Shown: piece after piece, positions 36,060 through 48,067 of the stretch
How the letters are laid out: the number at the start of each line of letters is the position of its first letter
Position numbering within the stretch: position 1 is the first letter of the stretch
NCBI RefSeq assembly: GCF_000001735.4
Contig: NC_003075.7
Span: 14,819,001-14,883,000 of the forward strand
Source: Arabidopsis thaliana
Lineage: Eukaryota; Streptophyta; Magnoliopsida; Brassicales; Brassicaceae
DNA length: 64,000 nt
Direction: 5' to 3'
Made by a program: the position numbers and the translations under genes
The notes under the pieces: generated by a model
Told to the model about the DNA's origin: nothing
The model's input: only the letters and a program-made list of their open reading frames with translations
Database searches by the model: none

Positions 36060-38779
36060 TCAATCATCATGCTCAGCAGAGAAATCAGGCTCCTCGGGTT
36101 TCTTAAACCGGGGTAATTCTACATCCTTAACTCTCTGAGCTGCAACACCGCGTCTTGTATTAGCTGCAAAACGCGATGCCAAAACCATAACTCCAAGGTT
36201 CATCTTTGTTCTAGGACTCTCCTCAACACACTCTTCTTCTTCTACTACTACTAATTCTTCTCCTACTTCTCCTTCTTCATTTTCCATTGATTCAATCGCA
36301 GTGAGGTTATTCTCCATAACTCTTCTCTTGTACCTGCGCCAAGCCGCTTGTATGAAGCAAGCAGCCCAAGTTCTCCAATGGTGAGAGTAGAATCTGAATG
36401 TATGTTGAAGCTTCTTGCTGTGTAACCGCCTAAACTGATTTGCAACAAATTTCAAATCTTCAGCTCGAAGAGCGAATGCTTCGACTTCAACTAAAGCCCT
36501 AACTGTTCTTGTAGAAGATGGTAAATTCAAGGTTGATTTTGGAAGCAAAGCCCAAGAAAGAAGCTCTTCCCCACAGAAATCTCCAGGTCTAAGTATAATC
36601 GAGTTGAAGAAACCGGTTCTGCCTCCATTGGTTGTGGAACTCTCGAGTCTACCTCTGATGATGAAGAGCATCTCTGAGATCAAGTCACCTTCACGTACAA
36701 GGTAAGTCCCTTCAGTACACAGAGAAGAAACCAGGCGCTCACATATCGCATCAAGCAGCTGATCATCCATTTGAGAGAAAAATGGGACCTGCATGATTCA
36801 AGATAGTAGTTAACCTAAAAGTTGAACCATTTGTAGGATAAACAAATCAATAGAAAAACTTACTCTTCGAACAAGATCTAAACATAGGTGACGTTGAATA
36901 TCACGGCGAAGATCAGTGGGTAAACTTTGCAGGAGAACCTCTTCATCGACTCCTCTTGTTGCAAGCCACTTATACTGCTCATATCGCCTCACACGGTTTC
37001 TCAACTCTTCAGGAAGTTGACGATGTCTCATCCACTCCTCAGTGTCTCTCTTCTTCAATCTCCATTCCTCAAGCCGTACAGTCAAAGATTGCAGATATGT
37101 CTAACAAACAAAAGGCAAAACCCAAGAAACATAAGAACAAAAGCAGATACTTTTAGAACTTATCCTAACGCAGGAATCCATACCTGCATATTCCCAATGA
37201 GATGGGCAAAGAGGACAAGACCAAAGATTGCAATGAGAACAGCAAATGTGGTTTCGCCCATGAACATGGTCGTGGACAAATTCTGTCCATAAGAACTAGA
37301 ATATGACAATAACAGGAAAATGTCATCAGATTCTAAAACTTGTAATCAAAAGGAGAGTAATAATTGGTATCAAAAAATTTCTATGATCTCTGCCATTACC
37401 TAAGCTGCTGCAATCCCCACCACAAACAGTAGAAATATCTCTCGAAGAACTGTGAAGACACAACGTTTTTCGTGATTGCATTCCCAAAGATCCCATACTT
37501 GAACTCGCCATTCCGTGCATCACAGAGTTTAAACACTTTTGTGACATTTGCCCAAGTCATCTGATTATTGTCATACATTGAATCACAGTCTAAGTAATAT
37601 AGCTGACAATTAACTTGGCCAGCTTCACCATTGCATCTTGATTTCCAGCACGATGTATATCTATCAACCGATAATATATACCAGGCTGCACCAAGCACCT
37701 GTCCCAACAAAAACATTGTAGCTTTGATTATCATCACATTTAAGGAATGAAATAATGGAAGAAGAAGGAATGGGATTCATACATGACTAGCCAGCATGTA
37801 TAGCAAAAGATTATAAGCAGCTCCAGCCCAAGCAGTCTTTGTAACAACTCCAGTTGCTTTAACAATTTGAGAACTTAACGGAATTATCAAATAGAATCTT
37901 GGGATGTATTGGAGGAGCACAATCAAAGCAATAGCATTGTTGTTATGATCAAACCGGTAACTTTTTGTAGTCGATATAACAAACCAGATAACTATCTGTG
38001 GAAGTGGTAACGTCGCAATGAGATCGATGATGAAGTCAGATTTAATATACCTCCAAGCAATAGCCTTAGGATCCATCACAAGCTCACCTCTACCAAACAC
38101 TCTAGTACTTGAATTAGGCGCAATGAAACCAGTCCTAAACTTAATGAAAATGTGCAGCAAGTAGAAAAGATCCGCTATTGTCCTGAAGAAAGTAACAAGG
38201 ATGCTTAAACTTGTATCAGTCCTTGCACAAGGATAGTTTTTATCTCCTCCTATAGCTGGGACAAAGAAGTACAACGGGTCGATGAAGAGAGCAACCATAC
38301 ATGAGACAATGAAGACCCAATTCCATTTCAAGACAATCTCACTTCCTGGATCAAGAATAGTCTTGTACCATGAGACTTTAGAAGATTTGGACTTAGAAGC
38401 ATCAGTGTATCTAAGTCTATTTCCAGGTAAGAGATTATCAGGTCTTAGTGCTGAAGGTAAAGAGAGCTTATAAGATTTGCTCATTGGATCATTCACTGCC
38501 CATTTAGCTTCTTTGCTTTCTTTCCCCTCTGAGTAAAACCTACAAAGCAATACACAACTCAAATCTGTAATCTGAAACCTAACTAGAGATTTAAGTTAAA
38601 CCCAGTACCCAAAATCGGAGCTTGAGCTTGTAACATCTAAAGAAGAGATAAATCTAAAGCAAAGTCTAGAATTTTTAATTTCTGGGCAATCAAAGTTGAA
38701 GACTTTCAGGAACGTAAGTCTAACCGACGGATGAGAGAAAGAAAACTTACATAAGAAGCTTGTCCTTCCTTAACTCCAT
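36060..38779 (-). CDS. CNGC17: cyclic nucleotide-gated channel CNGC17
   Basis: Plasma-membrane cation channel; in Arabidopsis CNGC17 is linked to phytosulfokine-driven growth together with AHA pumps and BAK1. Six coding exons join in phase: 38779-38751, 38539-37783, 37698-37400, 37295-37184, 37100-36864, 36788-36060, giving 720 residues, the known length. Residues ~80-400 hold six membrane segments. The pore ends in S-Y-G-Q-N (G365-Q366-N367), the GQN filter usual for plant CNGCs. The cyclic-nucleotide-binding domain has the cassette GDFCGEELL at 547-555, and an IQ calmodulin site (FIQAAWRRYKRR) starts at F623. The tail has a run rich in Glu (EEGEVGEELVVVEEEE) and ends AEHDD. Exon 1 codes for only nine and two-thirds codons. 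Confidence 0.96.
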
Positions 38780-39742
38780 TAGAAGAAGCTCAAGCTCAAG
38801 CTCGAGTAAACAAATCTATGCAAATTAGAATTAACAGAAGCTTTTAAAAATCATTTCTTTGATTCGTGTCTCTGACACTCTCTCACTCTTACTCTCTCTA
38901 AATCTGAGAAAGATCGTGTTTTTGTTTAGTTCTTCCGGAGAGGATTGGAAGAGGAGAATCACTGAGTCACGGGACGAGTCAGAAATCGGAGGGATATTTG
39001 TTTTTTTTTCTTGGGAATACTTGAGCCATCGGTATAAGACAAGAAAGTCAACACATTTGACTAAAGTGACATTATTTCGTTAATCAAAGTCATTATTAGT
39101 TTACAATACAAAACACTAATTAGACAATGTTACTTGTTACTTCACAAAAACACTTCTTTAGTCTTATAGTCAGATCCAATCACAATCACTTTCTCCGTGT
39201 GAGTCACAATCTCACATTCCAATCAGAAAACGATTCTTTAGCCTCCTTTATTTTTATGTTCAATATAAACTTTTGAATCACACACTTGAAAACATAGTTG
39301 ACATAACTTTGGAGGTGAAGTAGGTAAATTAAAATCACATGAACCAAGCTTTACTTAGAACTTATACTTCATCATGGACAAATTGAAACAGAAACATTGA
39401 TGATTAACCACTGAATCTCAAGTGAAATTATGAGAAATCATTAAGGTAACATAAGCAACATGTTTAAAGTGACAAATGGACAACATTTCTATCAGTAATT
39501 GACTAGATTGAATTTAATAATTGGCATGATAATCAAACCTCAAACTAAGTTAAATTCTACAGAAACCCATCATTCTCTTATTGGATCAAATTCATCAAAC
39601 GGTGAAGAAACAAGCTTTCAATTGTGAAGCCGTGTAAAAAAAAAAAAAAGACACTGTACATGACTATTGATGAAAACCAAAATTGCTGCTAAATATGATA
39701 ACAAACTAAACACACTTTCAAATCTAATTATAAAACCACCGA
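38780..39742. other. CNGC17 upstream and ATL14 3' flank
   Basis: CNGC17 leader and promoter on the left (minus strand), 3' flank of the RING-H2 gene on the right. The 15-base poly(A) tract at about 39636-39650 is simple sequence. No other gene seen. Confidence 0.6.
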
Positions 39743-40273
39743 TCAAAAAATTTCACCTTGTGGTCTCCATCTTCTTCCTTCTTCAAATCTATAAACCCTA
39801 TCCCTACAAATCGGACAAGTCGAGACTTTAATCAACCACAAGTCCACACACTTTCGGTGAAACACATGTCCACATCGAGGCAGCTTCCGACACCACTGTC
39901 CTTGTCTAAATCCATCGATACAAACAACACAATCATCGCCTCCGTACTCTGAACTAGGCTCACAATACTTGAATTGAGGAAGCCTCTTCACGCATCTTGG
40001 AGATAACCCATCTGAGTATTCGTGACGGCGATGGCGGCGGAGACGGTGGCGATAGTTTCGTTGAAGAAACCAGTAGAAAGCGAAGAAGAAGGTGAAACCG
40101 AGAGACGTGAGGATAAAGATAAAAGCGGTTATAGCTACAGGGATCATGATTAGACCTATGAGGAAGTTAGAGAGAATCTTCGTCGGTAGATTCTTCGTGT
40201 TCGCTTTTGGCGGCGGTGGAGACGGTGATGGCTCGCGGGAGATTGAGCCATCGTAGGGAATCGTTATCGACAT
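39743..40273 (-). CDS. ATL14: RING-H2 finger protein, ATL type (ATL14)
   Basis: Probable membrane-bound E3 ubiquitin ligase. Single exon, 176 residues. The N-terminus is proline-rich (SPSPPPPK, about 16-23) and is followed by a hydrophobic segment at about 33-70 that could span the membrane once or twice. A His/Arg-rich stretch (RHRLRRHRRH) follows. The RING-H2 finger is complete: C115, C118, C134, H136, H139, C142, C153, C156, with the conserved tryptophan at W146 before the last pair. It lacks a clear GLD motif in front of the finger, unlike many ATLs. The number ATL14 is from memory; the family call is firm. Confidence 0.88.
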   Translation of the reverse strand: MSITIPYDGSISREPSPSPPPPKANTKNLPTKILSNFLIGLIMIPVAITAFIFILTSLGFTFFFAFYWFLQRNYRHRLRRHRRHEYSDGLSPRCVKRLPQFKYCEPSSEYGGDDCVVCIDGFRQGQWCRKLPRCGHVFHRKCVDLWLIKVSTCPICRDRVYRFEEGRRWRPQGEIF

Positions 40274-41485
40274 CGACTTGCGGCGGAGATTAAAAATATT
40301 CTCTTTTACGAATCAAACTCTAATACTCTGTTTTAGGGCTAAATAAAGGAGAGATTTTTATGGATTTTGAAGATCGAAAATTTATCGGATTCAAAGTATA
40401 TTGTACAAAAGAGTTTGTCTGATAGATATTTATATGCGGGAATATTCGGACATCTTTTTTATATCAGTTTTTGACGATAACTTTTTAACTAGTTTTGGCC
40501 CTTATGAGAGGAACTCGTGAGCAAAGTCTTTTTTTTTATATACCAAATTTTTCATTAAATTGATTAAATTTAACTAGAAAGAAGAAGATTAAGCGTATAT
40601 AAACACAAATACACAGACACGTTTTAAAACAATGGGGTTCTGATAAATTATGTTACTAAATTTTGATCATACAGAATGTAGTTTGGCGTTACAAGAAAAC
40701 TAGAGGAGAAAACAAAGGGCGAAACCAGACTTCATTTAAGGATAAAGTATTGGTGATGAGATTATATAAAATAGGGTTCAGTTTTGGGTTCCAATTATTA
40801 TCTCTGTCCTCTGAGCTTCCTATCTGGTAATGCCGAGTGGGAAGTGATAAGGACAATCCGACAAGGGCAGCTTCCTCGGTAACTCCATTCCTTATGTCAC
40901 CATACCTACCTTTACATTCAGAAATTCTTTGCATCATTTTTAATATTATCTCGTTGTTTCTCACGTTTTATTCCGGTTCATTTTGCGGTTATGATCCGGT
41001 TATCTTCGTGGTTGAGCTTGGTTTAGAATAATGTCTCTTATCGTCTCGTTCGGCCCATTAACGCTCGCCTCATAACTGTTCCATATGTACTAGTCCATAA
41101 ATATTGATTTCACTACATTTAGGACCTATAAAAGGAGAGTTTTTTTCCTTTTGATGAATTGTTTTTATGAGATTGTTCATATAAATTTACGTGGCAAATT
41201 TGATCAGCGTAGTTAGTAAACGTTTTCTGGAGTCTTTGGCTGTAAATTTGCTATCAAATGAGGATAACAATCTTTCTAAACCTTTAGTCAACACAGATAA
41301 GAAGAAATTAAATATAACAAATTTACAACTATACACATGTTAAAAAATGGGAACAGTCAAAGATATTTCAATGGCAAACAATTACAATACATGCATATTT
41401 AGAGTTAGTCATATAATATATAGCAGATATATAAATAGATATGTCACATTTCAAAGATAAACACTCTTACAAATAAATACGAATC
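40274..41485. other. divergent promoter region, ATL14 and EG45-like gene
   Basis: 1.2 kb spacer. A GGCCCATTA element lies near 41053 (site II-like). Minus-strand frame 40964-40689 (91 residues) overlaps a plus-strand frame, has no domain and is taken as chance. Confidence 0.55.
41428..41435 (+). promoter_or_regulatory. TATA box of the EG45-like gene
   Basis: TATATAAA, 58 bases before the ATG at 41486. Predicts a leader of about 25 bases. Confidence 0.65.
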
Positions 41486-41994
41486 ATGAGTAAAAGTATT
41501 GTGTTTTTTTCTACCGTTCTTGTTTTTCTCTTCTCTTTCTCATATGCAACTCCCGGGATTGCAACTTTTTACACAAGTTACACTCGTAAGAATTTTTGTG
41601 TGTTTTACTACCAAAATTATAAAACAAATACAAACAACAAACTTATCTTATACATTTTCATATCAACCTACAGCGAAATGTTATAAAATCATTTTCTTTT
41701 ATTTCATGTTTGATAGCATCAGCATGTTACAGAGGTACTCAAGAAGGAGTGATGATCGCTGCAGCGAGTGATACATTATGGGACAATGGTCGAGTTTGTG
41801 GCAAAATGTTCACCGTGAAATGCAGCGGACCTCGTAACGCCGTGCCTCACCCTTGCACGGGGAAATCCGTGAAGGTCAAGATCGTTGACCATTGTCCCAG
41901 TGGCTGTGCTTCTACGCTCGATCTTTCTCGAGAAGCTTTTGCTCAGATCGCTAATCCTGTCGCTGGGATTATTAACATTGATTATTTTCCGTAA
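41486..41994 (+). CDS. EGC1: EG45-like / barwin-domain secreted protein (PNP-like)
   Basis: Small secreted protein with a single double-psi beta-barrel like that of expansin domain 1 and barwin, but without the expansin C-terminal carbohydrate-binding domain. It is related to the plant natriuretic peptide AtPNP-A, which affects water and ion balance. Exons 41486-41585 and 41717-41994 join in phase to about 125 residues. Signal peptide 1 to about 21. The mature part begins TPGIATFYTSYTPSACY; conserved cysteines and the HCPSGC and LDLSREAF motifs are present. An alternative splice from GTAATT at 41990 to an AG at about 42083 would add only one residue, so the end is secure to within one codon. 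Confidence 0.9.
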
Positions 41995-43223
41995 TTATTT
42001 CTCCCAATCTTTATCACTTAATATTCTTTGTTACTTTAGAAAAGCAGGATTTTAATTATGAGTTTGTTTATTTGGATTTCAGGGCCTAAACGTCGATGAA
42101 GCTATCAAGGAAAATAATGCTCAAGTCTAGAAAGTCCTAATGGAAAATGTACACACATCATGACTTTTGTATAGTATTTCAAAATATGAATAAAATCGTC
42201 GAGAGCTTACACAGAATAAGATAACCAATCAAAGTAAACTACCATGATAAGAAATACTTACTGATTTCTATTATTTTGATTCTCATTTTGAAAACAAAAT
42301 ATAATAACCATACTTGGTTTTTACATGTAACATAATCTGAAAATGACAGACATATGTGCAATTGAAAATTGGTACAACCATTTTCTTCACATCATCGAAT
42401 TCGGATATGCAGAAAAAGTGCTTGTGACAAGTTATTTGATGGTTTAATTCCGGTGACAATTTATGTACACTCACATATACCAAATAATGGTTTGCAGGTA
42501 AGAGTTTTGCCGAAATTAGCCTGCTCTAACTTGGAGATTGAGTGAACACTCTAAATCATTAGGTATGAAAACGTGAGACTGCGACTCTGGTTATTCCAAA
42601 ATGTATAAATCGAAGGTTTGATCTCAACAAATGATAGAAATATCATCGCACCTTGATGAATTCTTCCTATATATAATATGGTTCAGACTTCAGAGCCTTG
42701 TAACAACTAAAAATGACAATATGGTCACTACTATATCCCAAACTACTAAGCACAATTCAACAAAAACCTGAACCCCTACTAATTGATGGCTACTTCGATG
42801 AATCCAAGAATTCATCGGCTGCCAAGAAAAACCAACCCTGAAAGAAACCGAACTAACTCGAGCCAAATTACTCGATATTTATATAGTAAGAGGAAAAATG
42901 GACTTGGTGGAATTCAGATAACCACGCTATCAAAAGTAGAAACTTATAACAGAACTCTGCAGCAAACAAGAAGCTTCTATGATTGCATAAAACTTCATAA
43001 GAACGGAAGAAAGAAGAAGCTTATATATAATTTGACCGCCTTCGTTTCATATTTACACACAAAGAGAAGAAAAATACAGACTTCAATCTGGTAATGTATC
43101 TCTGCAGTTGTTCACATTGTTTTTTCTACCTAAATGATCCGAATACTGCAATCAGGAACTGACCTTTAAACACATAGGACCAAGTTTTCAAACTCGCTCA
43201 TCGCGTAATCATTCACCTTTCGC
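41995..43223. other. convergent 3' flanks, EG45-like and At4g30390-type gene
   Basis: Contains the 3' untranslated regions of both neighbours. The plus-strand frame 42783-43094 (103 residues) is basic, has no domain and is antisense to the likely 3' region of the minus-strand gene; not called. Nothing else is visible. Confidence 0.55.
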
Positions 43224-43906
43224 CTATCGTCTAGTCCCGTGCAATCTAAACTTCTCATCACATCCTGCAGAAACAAGGATAGCTTTTTAGCTTCAAGAAG
43301 ACATGTAAAGATCAGAAGGGGAAAAGAGTAACACTAAAAAACTTACGAGTAGGAAGGATCGGGGAAACGTTGATTTTGATTTTGAGGGCGTCGATAACAG
43401 AAAGAACTTCTTCGTTTCCAGATGCCATAAAGAGTCTCAGAACTCTCTCATTCAATTTCCCAGCTTCCAATGTCCTCTTTACATTACAAAAACAGCAATA
43501 GAATCAATTAGGAACAGCAATATCAATACATATGTAATGGAGCCAAAAAACAAAAACAACAACAACAAACAGTGATTTAAGAACAGATAAGAGATATCAA
43601 TAACACAAACAACTGTTCCTCACAAAGCATATAGAGTAGTAGTATACTACGATTCTGAAACCCTAACCTCTCTAAAGCTTAAAACTTTCACTCAAAATCA
43701 AATGATGATGACCTAAAAATTCAAACTTTACACTAAATTCGAAAACCCAGAGCCAGAATCAAACCAAGTATTGAGATAAGGGGTTTTACCGCGAAGAGGT
43801 CAAGGACGATGTGATCAGGAAGATGGGAGAGATCGTTGATGCGAGAGATGTTTAAGACGGCGGCGTTGACGGTGAGGGAGAGCAGAGACGGGGGAGGGCT
43901 TCTCAT
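43224..43906 (-). CDS. small conserved plant protein of unknown function
   Basis: I do not know the function. Three exons join in phase: 43906-43790, 43476-43347, 43264-43224, giving 95 residues. The N-terminal part (LSHLPDHIVLDLF, about residues 26-38) resembles the start of an F-box (LP-h-l--l-), but the rest is too short for a full F-box plus partner domain. The second part is helical with GKLNERVLRLF and EEVLSVIDAL, and the C-terminus ends PTRCDEKFRLHGTRR. No signal peptide or membrane segment. Exon 1 overlaps a GC-rich start region with CGCG sites upstream, suggesting a broadly active promoter. Position matches At4g30390. Confidence 0.8.
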
Positions 43907-44123
43907 TCAATCAGTTTGAGATGATTGGTGTTCCAGAGGTTGAATAAAACGAAATTGCTGAAAAGGCTCCGTCTTCGATTTGTATTTGGGTGTTCTTTGA
44001 ATCCGCCGCCTTCTTTTCGTCGCAATGGAATCTGAATTTTCCACGATCTATAGTTGGTCGTTCAGAGACGTTTCCAGAAAAAAGCAAGAGTGCGCAAGGG
44101 GCCAATCTTTCCTGACGCTTTTT

Positions 44124-44153
44124 TCGCGTTTGTGTAATAAACGCGTAACGCGG
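44124..44153. promoter_or_regulatory. three CGCG cores near the At4g30390-type start
   Basis: TCGCGT (44124-44129), ACGCGT (44141-44146) and ACGCGG (44148-44153) lie within 30 bases, about 220 bases upstream of the minus-strand ATG. Likely CAMTA-type or E2F-like binding sites; which factor is not decided by sequence. Confidence 0.4.
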
Positions 44154-44677
44154 CGTTTGTAAAAATCGCTAAATCTTTCGAAGTTTCGATCCTACCAATT
44201 AGAGATTGTGATAACATGTTTGTCTTTCAGTGAACGGGGCTCCCTAACGATGGGCCGAAGTTAAATTGAAAGCCATCGAATTTTGTTGAGTGTTAAAATG
44301 CTTTAAAACTACACTCTCAAGCCCACCAATCTGGATACGCGGGCTTGAATATGTTTAGTTTAGTTTCTTAATACCGTCGAATTGATGATGACAACATAAA
44401 TATTGTTCGAGCGGCATACAGAAGTTTAAGACTATTGTGTCAGTCTAAACGCACCAAAATGAGTTGATCTACAGAGATACTAGAGAATGTTTATATTTAT
44501 AGATTTTCTTCAGTTTTGAGATGACTACGTACCACTGCAGCACGAGTATACACAGTTGTCAATAAAATCGATGTTGTTTAAATTGTGCATAAAACCTGTT
44601 AAATGAGTCGTTAGGACTATTTAAGTGATTTTTAGTGGAAATCTCTTAAGGCATAACATAGCCTAGGTGAATATGTG

Positions 44678-44771
44678 TCTTAAGTATCTAATAGTTCTAA
44701 CAATTCGTAGTTCTTAACAAAGTAGTTCTTAACAATTCGTAGTTCTTAAGTATCTAATAGTTCTAACAATT
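44678..44771. repeat. nested direct repeat, 66-base period
   Basis: TCTTAAGTATCTAATAGTTC followed by TAACAATT occurs at 44678-44705 and 44744-44771. The spacer itself is made of repeated GTAGTTCTTAACAA units (near 44707, 44723 and 44740). Pattern of stepwise slippage. Confidence 0.85.
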
Positions 44772-47700
44772 TCAGTCTTCATTTGAAGGCTATTAAGTTT
44801 TTGGGATGGTTTTGCTTAGGAGGAGGCCATTCTAATGATATTTTATAGATTTTATTTAGATGGACAGTTAAGCAAGGGTCTGAAATTTATTGGCAAAGCA
44901 ATAAATGTTATCTGTATAGCACATGCACATGGGGGATTCTTTTTCCTCTTTATAAGGTCCAGTTTTTCATTTTATATATCTCCTAAATGTGTTGTATTGT
45001 TACGTTTTAATAATGATTCGTGAGAAAAGGTGTCGAATGGAGAATATTTCAAACAATTGACTAATCTCTTAGATTCAAATTTTAGGTTGGAATTATTAGT
45101 TAAGAAAAAAAGAAAAAAACATGTACTGACAAATTAGTTGTTACAAGATCGTGGGAGATCTAACTTAAAAGTTCATTGTCCCATTGATCCCAACCCTAAG
45201 ATGTTTTTCATTATTTTCACATTGAGTATCAACGTATAATTCAAAACCAACTAATCTGTGTTTTTGTCTAATCTTGTATAAGAACTCTACCAGTTTTATG
45301 ATCAAACTTTTTATCAATTATGCTTTTGGCTCATGGGTCTATCTTGCCAACATCTTTTAAATCAATATAACATTTTGTCTTTACAGATAAATTGCATCGT
45401 TACGGGATGATTGTATTCATCGAATTCTAATTTATTTCTCTATTTAATTTGAGAAAGAAGAAAAGCTTGCAAAATAACTAAAGTCAAACATGTTGCATTT
45501 TGCAAACCTGCCTAGTTAGAAAAACGCCACTCCCAGTACCAAATTTATTTAGAAAAAGTCTTATCTATATTTCCAAACAATCATTTTTTTGATGTTCTAC
45601 AAAACTAATCAAAATTTGTTTTAACGAAACTAATTTGTAACTGCAACATTTCATATAGTTGTTATATTAGTCACTCGGTTTAATTGGTCAAAGGGAGCAG
45701 GTGATTTCGAAAGAAAATAACATGTAAAACTAAAATCTATAGACAGCGAATATGTTATTTCTTCAATAAATAGTATATATTATTTCTTCTGGAAGGTAAC
45801 CTTTTTTACATGTTTTCCGCCTTCAAGTTATGAAAGTACCTTGAAATATTTAAATGACTAGGTAGAAAATTATAGGTTATGGAGATGTACGTCAAAGACA
45901 CAAAAGTGAGTGGACTTTCTAACTATAGCCAAAGCATCGAGCACCAAACTTTTAATGTCTAATATTTATATGTATCTTTGTAAACTCCAAAGAAAATATT
46001 AAAAACGGAATAAATAGATTTAGGGTAATAATATATGGATTGAGAAATTCAAAATTAAGTCACGTCCCTATAGATTTGTCTAAATTATGAGATCATATAT
46101 GAATTACCGTACGTTTTTTATATATATAAAGACGAATTCCAATTCTGCCAAGCCAAGATTATCAATTAATATGCATATTCTAATGAATTTGTAATACGTG
46201 AAAATAATGATACAACAAATAACGGCTAGATATACCGTATGTAGTACAATACTATGTAGGTATTATCCGTATGTGATATACCGAAAAGTGTATAAGGCTT
46301 TTCTTAAATTGAAATAATTAAATCGATTCATGTTGACATAAGTTGACGGAAAATGAATAATGATAATTTGATTTAAATGGCTTATGTCAACGTCTTCGTA
46401 CCAAAATTTTATCAACAACACAATAATTAAAGAAATCAATGTAATGTGTGATTGCATCAAGTATAACTTTTGAGTATATACTTTTTCCTACACCTTTTTT
46501 CCGGTAAATTCATTCACCGTAGAATAAACTTAATCAAAAGTGCATAACACAAGATTCGCTTCGAGTCATAGAAAAGGCAATCGAACCTTCTCATAATTCC
46601 CAAATCTTGTTTCGTCCCTTATATATATAGATATATATCTCTCTCCTATATCAGCACAATGAAAAGCTGATCCACTGCCCAAAATAATGCCAATATAGTA
46701 TATTTCTAGCTTAGACTTCTAAGTTCTATTAGTAACAGGCTTTTGAGAGTTTCGTGTAAACAAGTGAAAATAGGTTTTTGTGTAACCTATAAAATAAAAA
46801 TAATGGAAATAAGGAAAAGGAAGAGTGTTTTCTTCTGGTTTGACTTAATAAAGTGGTGCCCACCAAATCTCGATAAACAGAGTTTGCTCTGCTTCTCGCC
46901 TTCGTGTCCTCTTGTCCTATGTTTCCGTTCCACATCTTTCAATTTCCAAATGCTTTGTTTTGTAAAATCTTGTATTTCACATACACTAATGTACTATAAA
47001 ACTATTTATGCGTAGCTTCTGAATACGTTTGGCTGACGTAAATAAAAAAGGCTGAATTTGGTTCTTTCTTTTCGTATACCATAAAAATAAGTACAGAAGT
47101 TGATGGTTCGTTCCAAATTTAATGACAGAAAATTTGAAATTTCTTCATTCAGCTACATAACTTACATTTATTTTCTATTTGAAATTGTTAGTATAATAAT
47201 TTCCTCTCTGCCCGCTCCACTCGTATTATTTGAACCCTACCTAATTAAATAACACCATAACACGAAAGCAGAAAAAATGTAATAAAATATTTATATATCA
47301 AAAAGAAAGACAAAAGAAATTGAATGCATAAATTAAATACAATTAAAACATCTTGAAATGAAAATAATAGTTTGGGATTTGGTTGTCTCGCTCAAAATTA
47401 GGAGCCATGTTCTTTTCATGATATTTTCATTATCTTTCTAATCTGTTTAATTTGTGTGTGCAGAGAAATGATGAACTATTATTCTATGAAAATACAATTT
47501 TAATACGCACAATAAATACGATATTATCCATAAACTTAGTATTTTATAATCTTGTGGATTGTGAAGTAGTGGTGGTGTTCTTTGTCTTGTTGATTTAAAT
47601 GAGGGAGCATAGGATTTGGTGAGATCACAATATACTATTCACATAAAACCACTTAATTAATTTCGCTAATTATCTGATTTGTTTCTTCGTTTAAAACTTT

Positions 47701-48067
47701 AAACTAATCTTTGATTGACTTTGCATCTCTTGAGGTTTTTAATCAGATCCAATCCCATTAAATTTATTTATTTTTCCAATTAATATTTTTGACATAAATT
47801 AAAATTTTCGTAAAACCTGCAGATTCAAGAAGCAAACCCTTGTTGGTGTAACTGTTGAATCTTAAATGAAAATGTCTCTTCTGTCATCATCAATGGTCCA
47901 ACCTGTAATTCTCTTATTCATCACTCTCTCTATCTCTTTCATACCAAATCTTGAAATTAAAAAAACAGAGCAATCTTTCTCTCTCTGTTCTGAGAGCTTC
48001 CATGTCTGAAACCAACAACAACAAAGCTTGAGTCTTCCTGTTCCTTTTCCTTTTCTCTCTCAAACTC

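Larger units (their letters stand above)
43907..48067. other. 4.2 kb divergent spacer, At4g30390-type gene and ATL13
   Basis: Promoter of the small minus-strand gene on the left, ATL13 leader (pyrimidine-rich, about 47900-48067) on the right. Contains a cluster of CGCG sites, a TGGGCC element near 44252, and a nested direct repeat at 44.7 kb. No additional gene is supported. Confidence 0.6.

Noticed and set aside
40689-40964. 91-codon minus-strand frame between ATL14 and the EG45-like gene
   Set aside because: Overlaps another frame on the opposite strand, no recognisable domain, no promoter or conserved motif.
42783-43094. 103-codon plus-strand basic frame
   Set aside because: No domain, no promoter, antisense to the probable 3' untranslated region of the minus-strand gene.
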